A DNA stretch of 15,438 bases from an uncultured Synechococcus sp. (GCA_913020095.1 CAJWAH010000014.1:1-15438); one strand, 5' to 3'; positions 9,322 to 14,668 are shown, numbered from the stretch's first letter. Notes: a model not told the origin generated them from the sequence alone. Numbers and translations are program-made.

Positions 9322-9462
9322 ATGCTCGCTGCCGTGATCGCGATGGCTTTAGCGCTGGCCGGCTGCCAGGCCCTGCAAACGGGTGTGCCTCAAATGGAGC
9401 CGCCCAATGCAGAGCAGGTGGAGCAAGAGCAGCGCAAGCTGGACCTGTTAACAGAACCCTGA
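9322..9462 (+). CDS. Small putative lipoprotein
   Basis: A 46-aa peptide. Residues 1-14 are hydrophobic (MLAAVIAMALALAG) and end in the lipobox L-A-G-C with Cys15, the site expected to be lipid-modified after signal peptidase II cleavage. The mature part is short, Gln/Glu-rich and likely helical (EQVEQEQRKLDLL). The N-region before the hydrophobic stretch lacks the usual Lys/Arg, so the true start may be upstream in the same frame (open from GTG 9232). A hairpin terminator follows 18 bases after the stop. Likely membrane-tethered at the cell surface or periplasm; function unknown. Confidence 0.6.
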   Translation: MLAAVIAMALALAGCQALQTGVPQMEPPNAEQVEQEQRKLDLLTEP

Positions 9463-9480
9463 ACACGCTCAACAAACAGA

Positions 9481-9510
9481 AAGCCGCCCCTCAAGGGAGG
9501 AGCGGCTTTC
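9481..9510 (+). terminator. Hairpin terminator after the lipoprotein gene
   Basis: An 8-bp perfect stem AAAGCCGC/GCGGCTTT with a 14-base loop that can pair further inside, 18 bases past the lipoprotein stop. The T-run is short (TTT) on both strands, so it may work in either direction. Confidence 0.55.
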
Positions 9511-9601
9511 GTGATGGCTGATTGGGCAGCGTCTGGTCAAAGGCGAACCTGGGGCCAAGGGTCCAGGTGTATCGGGCGGACTCCTTTGGGGCACCTAAAC
9601 G

Positions 9602-9802
9602 ATGCAGAGGAGTGGTGCTGACTCGACATCCAGTTGGTGGTCAATTCAGCTCCTCGCCCACGCTTTGTGGAGACTGTTGGAGCAGGCGCCTCAAGTCAGA
9701 GTGCTGCGGCTGATGTCTCAGGTGGCGTGTCGTCCATTGGGCGCCTCCGTGTTCGATGCCCATACTTTTGCCCTGCCGGTGATCAAAGGCAATGCGCCTT
9801 AA
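9602..9802 (+). CDS. Doubtful 66-aa ORF
   Basis: The frame starts MQRSGADSTSSWWSIQLL and ends FALPVIKGNAP. It has a Leu-rich middle that could be helical but no recognised domain, no clear ribosome binding site and mixed codon choice. It is the longest sensible frame in this stretch, kept only as a candidate. Confidence 0.2.
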   Translation: MQRSGADSTSSWWSIQLLAHALWRLLEQAPQVRVLRLMSQVACRPLGASVFDAHTFALPVIKGNAP

Positions 9803-9960
9803 TGCCGATGGACTTGCCAGCCGGCATTGATCAGATTGGGGTGCCGTTTGCTTAGCGGTAAGCCGCACGCCGCCGTTCGGTTCGCCCTCTGCACAAACCA
9901 GCGCAGCGCGCGGAGACTGACAGCAGTTCGGCAACGAGACACCGAGCTTTCATGAGGGTC

Positions 9961-9994
9961 AAACGCTTCGGGTTGCTCCCGGAGCGTTTTTTTT
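9961..9994 (+). terminator. Strong rho-independent terminator
   Basis: A 12-bp stem (9961-9972 with 9978-9989, one G-U pair), a 5-base loop TTGCT, and a run of eight T running out of the stem. This is the best intrinsic terminator in the window, yet the nearest upstream plus-strand frame ends about 160 bases earlier and is itself doubtful. That raises the possibility of a small RNA in 9803-9960. Confidence 0.88.
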
Positions 9995-10111
9995 GGCGAG
10001 CATCAGTTTTTGAATCTCGTCGTTTTGATTTTTTCGTAACTCCTGGGTTAGTTCGAGTCCGCCATGGTCGGCTCAGAAGCAAGACGTTTTCTTGCACTGC
10101 CGAGGTTGCCC

Positions 10112-10276
10112 ATGGCTACCGCTGCGTTCACAAGCAAGTTTTTGGCAGATGCGGAGTCGGTGAAACCCAAACCAGCAGCTCCGCTCAAGCGCCCGGTTTG
10201 GCCGCCTACGCCATCGGTGCTGAATCGGCGTCAATGGGAATCCGAGTTCGACGCTCCGATTGAGTTGTCGTCCTGA
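10112..10276 (+). CDS. 54-aa hypothetical protein
   Basis: The protein starts MATAAFTSKFLADAESVKP and is rich in Pro, Ser and Lys in the middle (KPKPAAPLKRPVWPPTP), ending in an acidic EFDAPIELSS. GAGG lies about 7 bases before the ATG, and a T-rich likely promoter tract precedes it. It looks intrinsically disordered with no membrane span. The frame stays open upstream to GTG/ATG at 10064, but the ATG at 10112 has the better ribosome binding site. A hairpin follows its stop. Function unknown; reality supported by start context, composition and flanking signals only. Confidence 0.5.
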   Translation: MATAAFTSKFLADAESVKPKPAAPLKRPVWPPTPSVLNRRQWESEFDAPIELSS

Positions 10277-10284
10277 CAGGGACT

Positions 10285-10317
10285 GCTCGCCCAGTTCCCC
10301 AGCGGCACTGGGCGAGC
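10285..10317 (+). terminator. Perfect 11-bp hairpin between small genes
   Basis: GCTCGCCCAGT (10285-10295) pairs perfectly with 10307-10317 around an 11-base loop, 8 bases past the previous stop. No T-run follows. A second 6-bp hairpin (CCAAGC/GCTTGG, about 10321-10337) abuts the next start codon. These may act as a terminator or as structure in the 5' leader of the DUF3303-like gene. Confidence 0.45.
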
Positions 10318-10344
10318 TACCAAGCTCTTATTGCTTGGGTGTTC

Positions 10345-10659
10345 ATGCAGCACTATTTGATCGTTTGGTCGTTCCCCACCGTGGACGGGGCTTGGGAGTC
10401 CTGCCCGGGGTTTGCTGAGTACATCAATGCTGGAGCACCCGGAGATCGTTTCGAGGGTTTTGAACTGAAGTACCGCGTTTGTGAGCCGGTCAGCGGTAGT
10501 GGTGTTGCCATTGCTTTAGCCAGTGACATCGGCAAGGTGTGGGCGCACCTGGGTCCTTGGATCAAAGGTTTTGGGATTCAGTTCGAGGTCACGGCGGTGG
10601 TGAGTGATGCTGAATTTGCGGCCATGTGGCCGGCGGTTGAGGCTGCAGCAGCTGAATAA
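10345..10659 (+). CDS. DUF3303-like protein
   Basis: A 104-aa protein starting MQHYLIVWSFPTVDGAWES. The pattern matches what I recall of DUF3303: an N-terminal strand with Y-x-V-x-W-x-F, a middle with G-F-E-L-x-x-R, then AIALASDIGKVWAHLGPW and a final EVTAVVSDAEFAAMW. It probably has a small ferredoxin-like alpha/beta fold like other stress-responsive or dimeric barrel domains; no enzymatic residues are evident. I chose ATG 10345; a GTG at 10339 would add two residues. It is followed convergently by a minus-strand terminator. The family call is from memory of the consensus, and its biological role is unknown. Confidence 0.75.
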   Translation: MQHYLIVWSFPTVDGAWESCPGFAEYINAGAPGDRFEGFELKYRVCEPVSGSGVAIALASDIGKVWAHLGPWIKGFGIQFEVTAVVSDAEFAAMWPAVEAAAAE

Positions 10660-10671
10660 CGGCAATCCATG

Positions 10672-10701
10672 AAAAAGCACCTGCCCCATCAGGCAGGTGC
10701 T
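10672..10701 (-). terminator. Minus-strand intrinsic terminator
   Basis: A 10-bp perfect stem AGCACCTGCC/GGCAGGTGCT with a 6-base loop, immediately followed on the minus strand by a T-run (bases 10676-10672). No T-run exists on the plus side. There is no obvious minus-strand protein gene to its right, so it implies an unlisted minus-strand transcript, although it may also stop the DUF3303-like mRNA weakly. Confidence 0.78.
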
Positions 10702-10840
10702 CCCTCACCACCGGGTGGTGTCCCGCACCAGCCTCGGCTGACACTCCCATAGACCCAAGGAGTGCCTGAGCACGGTCTACGGGCACAGCACTGCATCGCC
10801 ATGAGCACAAGCACTTAGCTGGCTGGGTTTCGTTATCTCT
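10672..10840 (-). ncRNA. Candidate structured small RNA
   Basis: This stretch has no convincing gene but dense pairing. On the minus strand, 10779-10774 (TAGACC) pairs with 10755-10750, enclosing GTGC-TCAG-GCAC with a six-base bulge. Next comes a 6-bp hairpin CACCAC/GTGGTG (10706-10711 with 10715-10720). Last is a perfect 10-bp stem (10676-10685 with 10692-10701) followed by TTTT on the minus strand. This order, folded elements then terminator with no downstream gene on that strand, fits a free-standing RNA of about 150-170 nt. The 5' end is a guess. It does not carry the signature motifs I know for SRP RNA, tmRNA or RNase P RNA. Confidence 0.42.
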
Positions 10841-10892
10841 TCTTAAGCCCAAAAAAATGCCTCGTAGTGTTGACGCAGTCGCAAGACCACCC

Positions 10893-11102
10893 ATGCCGAT
10901 TCGTACGGAGCGATGGGTTGTGATGGATGCCTCGGCTTCGGTTGATGGCAGCTATCAGGAGGTCGCTTGCTGTTACTCGTCTGAGGATGCCTTTCATTAC
11001 ATCGACATCCACTGCGATGAGGACAGCCATATTGAGGACAAGTCGTTCACAGCACAGAGCGACTCATCACGCTTTCGGCCACCACCAGGGGATCAGATTT
11101 AA
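10893..11102 (+). CDS. Hypothetical small protein, family B copy 1
   Basis: A 69-aa acidic protein. Residues 6-51 (from ERWVVMDASASVDG to HIEDKS) match the product of 12406-12606 at 38 of 46 positions, including the CCY pair, SEDAF and CDEDSH. After EDKS the two proteins share nothing: this one ends in a Ser/Arg/Pro tail (SSRFRPPPGDQI). I chose the ATG at 10893 because it puts the same number of residues before ERW as in the paralogue; an in-frame ATG at 10857 would add twelve. No Shine-Dalgarno is visible. The family A copy 2 gene starts 43 bases later on the same strand. Family unknown; the conserved Cys, Asp, Glu and His could bind a metal, but this is speculation. Confidence 0.75.
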   Translation: MPIRTERWVVMDASASVDGSYQEVACCYSSEDAFHYIDIHCDEDSHIEDKSFTAQSDSSRFRPPPGDQI

Positions 11103-11145
11103 GCCGGGTGGCTCAGGCCTCTAATTCCAAGGCCTGATTCAACGC

Positions 11146-11646
11146 ATGGATAAAACCGAGAGGGTTCAACAGCTCTGCAGTGAGCACAGCCAAGAGTTGA
11201 AAGGCTTGGCCTTGGATGTTTGTGCCCATGGTCGCTGGGACATGAGCTTGCCCGTCGCCGTGATTGATGCCCGCAAGACCCCCCATCGCTTTCACATCTC
11301 AGCGGTGGGCACCATCGGCAACATTTTGCGGGTGTCCACCACGGCCGATAACCCGTTGATGCAGCAGCTGTTTGAGCTCTATGAACAACAAGGCTCCGAT
11401 GCTGCTCTTGAGCACATGCTCAACGATGAGCAGAACGGCGATGAATTCGCCCAATTGTTTGAGACCTACAAAGAGGAGCGCCGTTTGGGTTCACCGCTGT
11501 GGTCGGCATCGGATGCCGCCGGTTTTGTGGTGAAGTCCAAAGAGGCATTCGACGATCAAGAGCTCGCCATCGTTGCTTTGCTGCCCGGCAACCCCTACGA
11601 CTTGGTGTCGTTTGGGATTCCCTGGGCGTTTTATGGCGGTCAATAA
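11146..11646 (+). CDS. Hypothetical protein, family A copy 2
   Basis: A 166-aa paralogue of the protein at 8662-9168. The N-terminal 30 residues (MDKTERVQQLCSEHSQELKG) diverge more, and similarity becomes strong from the W-x-M/L-S-L block on. Shared features are AVID, VGTIG, RVSTTADNPLM, QGSDAAL, DEF, YKEERRLG, the Trp in SPLWSASDA, FVVKS, and an aromatic C-terminus ending FYGGQ. It is acidic and soluble, without a signal peptide. Base composition is more AT-rich than in copy 1. It probably shares a transcript with family B copy 1 just upstream. Its stop faces a minus-strand gene six bases away with no room for a terminator hairpin. Confidence 0.8.
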   Translation: MDKTERVQQLCSEHSQELKGLALDVCAHGRWDMSLPVAVIDARKTPHRFHISAVGTIGNILRVSTTADNPLMQQLFELYEQQGSDAALEHMLNDEQNGDEFAQLFETYKEERRLGSPLWSASDAAGFVVKSKEAFDDQELAIVALLPGNPYDLVSFGIPWAFYGGQ

Positions 11647-11652
11647 CTCAAC

Positions 11653-11991
11653 TCACTCGCCTGTCATCCACTCCACGTCGTCAACCCATTCTGGTTTGAG
11701 GCCGATCATGGCGGGGATGTCCTCTTCCCAGCCGTGGGGTAGTTCATCGCCTTTGCCATCGATATCTCCTGCGCTAGTAGGCAGAAAGAGTTGAACAACA
11801 ATTTGATCACCATCGAGTACGTAGTCGCCGAGGACTTCACTCTCCTCATCATCGAGAACCAAGCCCTCTTCTTCGAGCATTTTGCTGGTGACATCTTGGG
11901 TTAACCAGATGCAAAGCAGATACTCAACAGAGAAGCTGCCATCCACCAAGCCATTCGGGAAATACTTGTCGTAGTAAGGCTTTGTGCTCAT
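11653..11991 (-). CDS. 112-aa acidic hypothetical protein
   Basis: The protein starts MSTKPYYDKYFPNGLVDG and is strongly acidic, rich in Asp, Glu and Trp (LDDEESEVLGDY, HGWEEDIPAM, EWVDDVEWM). There is no signal peptide, membrane span or recognised domain. The start is well fixed: a perfect TAGGAGG-type ribosome binding site lies a few bases before the ATG at 11991. A longer frame up to 12138 exists but overlaps the Nif11-like gene and would bypass this site. It is divergent from the Nif11-like gene (54-base gap) and convergent with family A copy 2. A role such as an adaptor, inhibitor or DNA mimic fits acidity only, so none is claimed. Confidence 0.78.
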   Translation of the reverse strand: MSTKPYYDKYFPNGLVDGSFSVEYLLCIWLTQDVTSKMLEEEGLVLDDEESEVLGDYVLDGDQIVVQLFLPTSAGDIDGKGDELPHGWEEDIPAMIGLKPEWVDDVEWMTGE

Positions 11992-12045
11992 ACGTTTCCT
12001 CCTAATGCGGCTCACACTGGAGGTATAGCGACCAGGAGGTTCGAT
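11992..12045. promoter_or_regulatory. Compact divergent control region
   Basis: Only 54 bases separate the divergent starts at 11991 and 12046, and each side carries a near-consensus ribosome binding site (AGGAGG on each strand). GGAGG or CCTCC also appears in the middle, making the region partly symmetric. Promoters for the two genes must overlap here or lie within the opposite gene, so joint control is likely. Confidence 0.5.
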
Positions 12046-12246
12046 ATGTCCACATCCAGCACCGTTGCTCTGCTGAAGCGCAGGATCAGCACCGATCAAA
12101 ACTTCGCCGAAGGGCTTCATCAACTGAGCACCACCCACGAAGCTGTTCGCTATTGCCGAGCCAATGGCCTAGAAGTCACACCAGCTCAGCTTTGGACCCA
12201 GCGAGGGCATCTTTTCCCTGATGGCAAACCCACCTGGAGAGGCTGA
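12046..12246 (+). CDS. Nif11-like domain protein (orphan)
   Basis: A 66-aa protein whose residues about 7-50 resemble the Nif11 domain. A helix with L-L-x-R-x-x-x-D-x-x-F-x-x-x-L is followed by T-H-E-A-V-x-Y-C-x-x-N-G-L-x-V-T-P-A-Q-L. In Prochlorococcus and Synechococcus this domain is the leader of lanthipeptide (prochlorosin) precursors and also occurs alone in nitrogen-fixation-linked and other small proteins. Here the C-terminal tail (GHLFPDGKPTWRG) has no Cys or Ser/Thr-rich core and no double-Gly cleavage site, so a peptide precursor is unlikely. An AGGAGG ribosome binding site precedes the ATG by about 6 bases. No modifying enzyme gene is in the window. Confidence 0.72.
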   Translation: MSTSSTVALLKRRISTDQNFAEGLHQLSTTHEAVRYCRANGLEVTPAQLWTQRGHLFPDGKPTWRG

Positions 12247-12253
12247 AAGCAGC

Positions 12254-12270
12254 GCACTAGCTCCTAGTGC
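12254..12270 (+). terminator. 7-bp hairpin after the Nif11-like gene
   Basis: GCACTAG/CTAGTGC, perfect, with a 3-base loop, starting 7 bases after the stop. There is no T-run, so termination would be weak. The rest of the gap up to 12405 is AT-rich and should contain the promoter of the family B copy 2 gene. Confidence 0.4.
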
Positions 12271-12405
12271 CATCAATGAGAATGATGTTCATATGGATAC
12301 ATAGACCTGAGCAGAAGCTCCTAAATACGGGATATTGCATTCAAATATTCTCCCGTTGAAGCAAAAGATCTTTTCTCTACGGTCAAGGGAATCGGGAGAT
12401 GATCA

Positions 12406-12606
12406 ATGGCTCCGACCAATGAGAGATGGGTCGTCATGGATGCTTCTGCTTCCTTCGATGGCCAGTACGAAGAGGTTGCTTGTTGTTATTGCTCTGAGGA
12501 TGCGTTCCTCTACATCGACCTCTACTGCGATGAAGACAGTCACGTGGAAGACAAATCGATTGAAGGGATGCACTGTCTGATGACAACGCTGGTCTTCGAG
12601 CCTTGA
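12406..12606 (+). CDS. Hypothetical small protein, family B copy 2
   Basis: A 66-aa acidic paralogue of the protein at 10893-11102. MAPTN precedes the shared block ERWVVMDASASFDG through HVEDKS, with about 83% identity over 46 residues and many silent base changes, so the protein has been kept under selection. After EDKS it has its own end (IEGMHCLMTTLVFEP), shorter and more hydrophobic than in copy 1. GGGAGA lies about 9 bases before the ATG, a better start signal than copy 1 has. There are three Cys in the shared block plus one in the tail. It stands alone, with no family A gene next to it. Function unknown. Confidence 0.77.
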   Translation: MAPTNERWVVMDASASFDGQYEEVACCYCSEDAFLYIDLYCDEDSHVEDKSIEGMHCLMTTLVFEP

Positions 12607-12755
12607 CTGGAATCATGAACTAGGGGGTGTGGTGATCTCACCCTCGCCTTGGAGGCACCCTCTGGTCCCGAATCCAGATGGCCTACTGAGGTTCTATTGC
12701 AGTTCTATGGCGCCCTCTCTCTTGTCGCTATGGAGAGATAGGCCTGAATTCGCGA

Positions 12756-13028
12756 TCACTCGCCATCGTCTTCAAAGAAGGCCGGATCTAGAAGGAATGG
12801 TTCATCTTTACCTGGTTCCTCGTTATTCAGAATCACAGCGCCGAGGGCTTCATCGATTTGGAAGCCAAGAAGCTCTTCTTCCTCCGTGACACCTTTCATC
12901 TCGGGATGGCTTTGACGCAGCGCTCTGACCCGCATCCATTCGAGAACAAGATCAGAAGCACGTTTAAAAAGCTCATGTCCTGCCAGTAAAGCCAGCAAGA
13001 CCAGGTTGAGAGCAATTAGGAACGTCAT
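12756..13028 (-). CDS. 90-aa membrane-anchored acidic protein
   Basis: The ATG at 13028 is preceded by GAGGAGGG at good spacing, which fixes the start inside a longer open frame. Residues 2-17 (TFLIALNLVLLALLAG) form one hydrophobic segment, followed by a basic stretch with several Arg (about residues 22-40). Then comes a long acidic tail (TEEEELLGFQIDE, NNEEPGKDE, FFEDDGE). Topology is most likely an N-terminal anchor with a cytoplasmic body. No domain is recognised. It is divergent from the C59 hydrolase gene, with 169 bases between them, and convergent with family B copy 2 (149-base gap with no clear terminator). Confidence 0.72.
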   Translation of the reverse strand: MTFLIALNLVLLALLAGHELFKRASDLVLEWMRVRALRQSHPEMKGVTEEEELLGFQIDEALGAVILNNEEPGKDEPFLLDPAFFEDDGE

Positions 13029-13197
13029 ATGACCCTCCTCTGGCTGCTTTGACGCTACTGCTGCTGAGAGGGCTTGATTGGTGTGGATCCCCTGTGAGTA
13101 GGAACACCGCACCTCTGGGGAGCCCAAAAAAAAGTGGAACCCCGGAACCCTGATCTGGCGACAGAGCAAAGGTTGATCAGCTTTGAGCGACCACTGC

Positions 13198-14316
13198 ATG
13201 GCATCACCGTTGCGACGCAGCTTGGCCATTGGTTTAGGGGTCGGCTTGATGGGCTCAGGCCTCAACGCTGCGCAGGCCTGCACCAGCTTCATGCTGCAAG
13301 GCAACGACGGCGGTAGGGTCTATGGCCGCACGATGGAATTTGCCAAGCCACTTAACAGTGATGCCGTTTTGATTCAACGCGGCACAGCACTGGAAGGGGC
13401 CGGACCATCAGGGCAAAGCGGCAGCGGTTTGGCTTGGACCAGCCGTTATGCCGTGGTTGGCATGAACGCCGTTGGTGTCGACGACATGGTTGTCGATGGC
13501 ATGAATGAACGTGGCATGGCCGGGGGGCTGCTGTATTTCGACGGGTATGCCCAGTTTCAAGATGTTCCCTCTGGTAAGGCAGATCGCTCAATCGCCAGTT
13601 GGCAGTTGCTCATCTATGTCTTGAGCAACTTTGAATCAATTGCTGAGGTCAAGCAGGCGCTCCCCAACATCTTGGTGAATGGCTCAGTGCTGCAAGCGTT
13701 TGGCGGCCCGGTACCGATTCACATGACCCTGCACGACCGCTCAGGTCAGAGCCTCTCGGTCGAATACATCAAAGGTGAGCTCAACATGCTCGACAACCCC
13801 ACGGGGGTCTACACCAACGATCCACCGCTCCCGTATCACCTGGCTGCTGCTGGCAACTACGCCAATCTCAGTGCCATGCCGCCTGCAGAGATGCGCATCA
13901 ATGGGTTGAGCTTGCCGCCAGCCAGCTCAGGCGCCGGTTTGCATGGCTTGCCTGGAGATTTCCTGGCTACGTCGCGTTTCATCCGCGCGCTGATCATCAG
14001 CCGCAATGCACCCACCAACTTGAGCTCAGAAGAGCAGGTGGGCACAGCATTTCACCTGCTGGGTCAATTTGATTTACCGCCTGGAAGCATTGGCATCCCC
14101 CCGGCTGGCGCGTTTGGCGGCGGCAGCTCCAAATCCAGCTACGAGATCACGGAATGGAGCGTTGTTGCCGATCAAAAGAACGGCACCTACTCGATCACCA
14201 CTTTTGAGAACCCCGATCTGCGCCAACTTCGCTTCGCTGATCTGCCACTCGCAGGAGGTGAGATCAAGGTGATGCCTCTTAATCAGAGCCAACAAATCAC
14301 CAATTTGCAGCCCTAA
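13198..14316 (+). CDS. Exported choloylglycine-hydrolase-family amidase (Ntn, C59)
   Basis: A 372-aa linear-amide C-N hydrolase of the bile-salt-hydrolase/penicillin-V-acylase family. Residues 1-27 form a signal peptide (two Arg, a hydrophobic Gly/Leu core, AQA at the end). Cleavage after AQA would expose Cys28 (CTSFML) as the N-terminal nucleophile. Other family positions are R44 (GRTMEF, with E47 where many members have Asp), N103 (DGMNERGM), N207 (YTNDPP) and R260 (SRFIRA). The natural substrate in a cyanobacterium is unlikely to be bile salt; N-acyl amides such as acyl-homoserine lactones are known for relatives, so that is an inference. I prefer ATG 13198; a TTG at 13183 has a slightly better ribosome binding site. 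Confidence 0.92.
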   Translation: MASPLRRSLAIGLGVGLMGSGLNAAQACTSFMLQGNDGGRVYGRTMEFAKPLNSDAVLIQRGTALEGAGPSGQSGSGLAWTSRYAVVGMNAVGVDDMVVDGMNERGMAGGLLYFDGYAQFQDVPSGKADRSIASWQLLIYVLSNFESIAEVKQALPNILVNGSVLQAFGGPVPIHMTLHDRSGQSLSVEYIKGELNMLDNPTGVYTNDPPLPYHLAAAGNYANLSAMPPAEMRINGLSLPPASSGAGLHGLPGDFLATSRFIRALIISRNAPTNLSSEEQVGTAFHLLGQFDLPPGSIGIPPAGAFGGGSSKSSYEITEWSVVADQKNGTYSITTFENPDLRQLRFADLPLAGGEIKVMPLNQSQQITNLQP

Positions 14317-14322
14317 CCGCAC

Positions 14323-14350
14323 AAAAAAAGCCCCCGCGGTGGCGGGGGCT
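14323..14350 (-). terminator. Strong terminator of the 14358-14585 gene
   Basis: A perfect 9-bp stem AGCCCCCGC/GCGGGGGCT with a 4-base loop, followed on the minus strand by seven T. It starts 7 bases past the stop of the minus-strand gene and lies just after the hydrolase stop, so it may also stop plus-strand transcription weakly. Confidence 0.88.
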
Positions 14351-14357
14351 GTGGGCT

Positions 14358-14585
14358 TCAGCGGTAGACGCGCACCCGGGTGCCAGCGGGACCTTGCACG
14401 CGCACAGCAGCGCCACCGGTGTTGCCGTTGACGCGCACATCCACGTTGCGGCGTGGGGCCACATTGCGGCTGGCACAGATCTGCCGGCCGTTTTCCCAGT
14501 AGCAGACCGAGTTGGCTTGTGAGGGAGTGGCCGTGGCGGTGAGACCAAGGCCGGCTAGCGCCGCGATGGCAAGAAGTTTGGTCAT
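14358..14585 (-). CDS. Small exported protein, hypothetical
   Basis: A 75-aa protein. MTKLLAIAALAGLGLTATA is a typical short signal peptide, with likely cleavage after SQA near residue 24. The mature part, about 51 aa, has two Cys (28 and 37) in CYWENGRQIC that could form a disulfide. A basic, Arg/Asn/Val-rich stretch with beta-strand character (VDVRVNGNT, VRVQGPAG, TRVRVYR) follows. No Shine-Dalgarno is visible. A strong terminator directly follows. Probably periplasmic or surface-exposed; family not recognised. Confidence 0.75.
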   Translation of the reverse strand: MTKLLAIAALAGLGLTATATPSQANSVCYWENGRQICASRNVAPRRNVDVRVNGNTGGAAVRVQGPAGTRVRVYR

Positions 14586-14668
14586 CACAGAGAGAAGCTC
14601 AAGAGCTCACTCCACCCTGCATTTCGTTCCTTTAGATGAATGCTCTCTTCAGGAAACCCTTGGTAGGC

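Larger units (their letters stand above)
9511..10111. other. Gene-poor stretch with hairpins, one doubtful ORF
   Basis: Between the lipoprotein terminator and the gene at 10112, no convincing protein-coding gene is seen over about 600 bases. It holds a 6-bp inverted repeat (9547-9552 with 9563-9568), a doubtful 66-codon frame (9602-9802), a small hairpin (9850-9854 with 9859-9863) and then a very strong intrinsic terminator (9961-9994). After it lies a T-rich tract (9995-10045) likely to hold the promoter of the 10112 gene. The stretch could encode a small RNA ending at the terminator, or be the remains of decayed genes. Confidence 0.5.

Noticed and set aside
10051..10060. GTTCGAGTCC, like a tRNA T-loop
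   Set aside because: The flanking bases do not form a T-stem, and no acceptor or anticodon arm can be built around it.
9852..10097. An 81-codon minus-strand Arg/Lys-rich frame
   Set aside because: It runs through the strong terminator hairpin and the T-rich tract, has no ribosome binding site, and its composition is that of a random frame.
10672..10840. Cobalamin riboswitch or another known housekeeping RNA
   Set aside because: Some bases near the terminator vaguely resemble a B12 box, but the rest of the conserved core is absent, and no minus-strand gene follows it. SRP RNA and tmRNA signature motifs are also missing.
12046..12246. Nif11-like gene as a lanthipeptide (prochlorosin) precursor
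   Set aside because: There is no double-Gly cleavage site, no Cys in the tail, and no modifying enzyme gene in the window.
12629..12889. An 86-codon plus-strand frame
   Set aside because: Its second half is antisense to the 90-aa membrane-anchored protein, which has a strong ribosome binding site; this frame has none.
8281..13028. Mobile element or prophage as origin of the small-gene island
   Set aside because: No transposase, integrase, tRNA attachment site or flanking direct repeats were seen at the borders.
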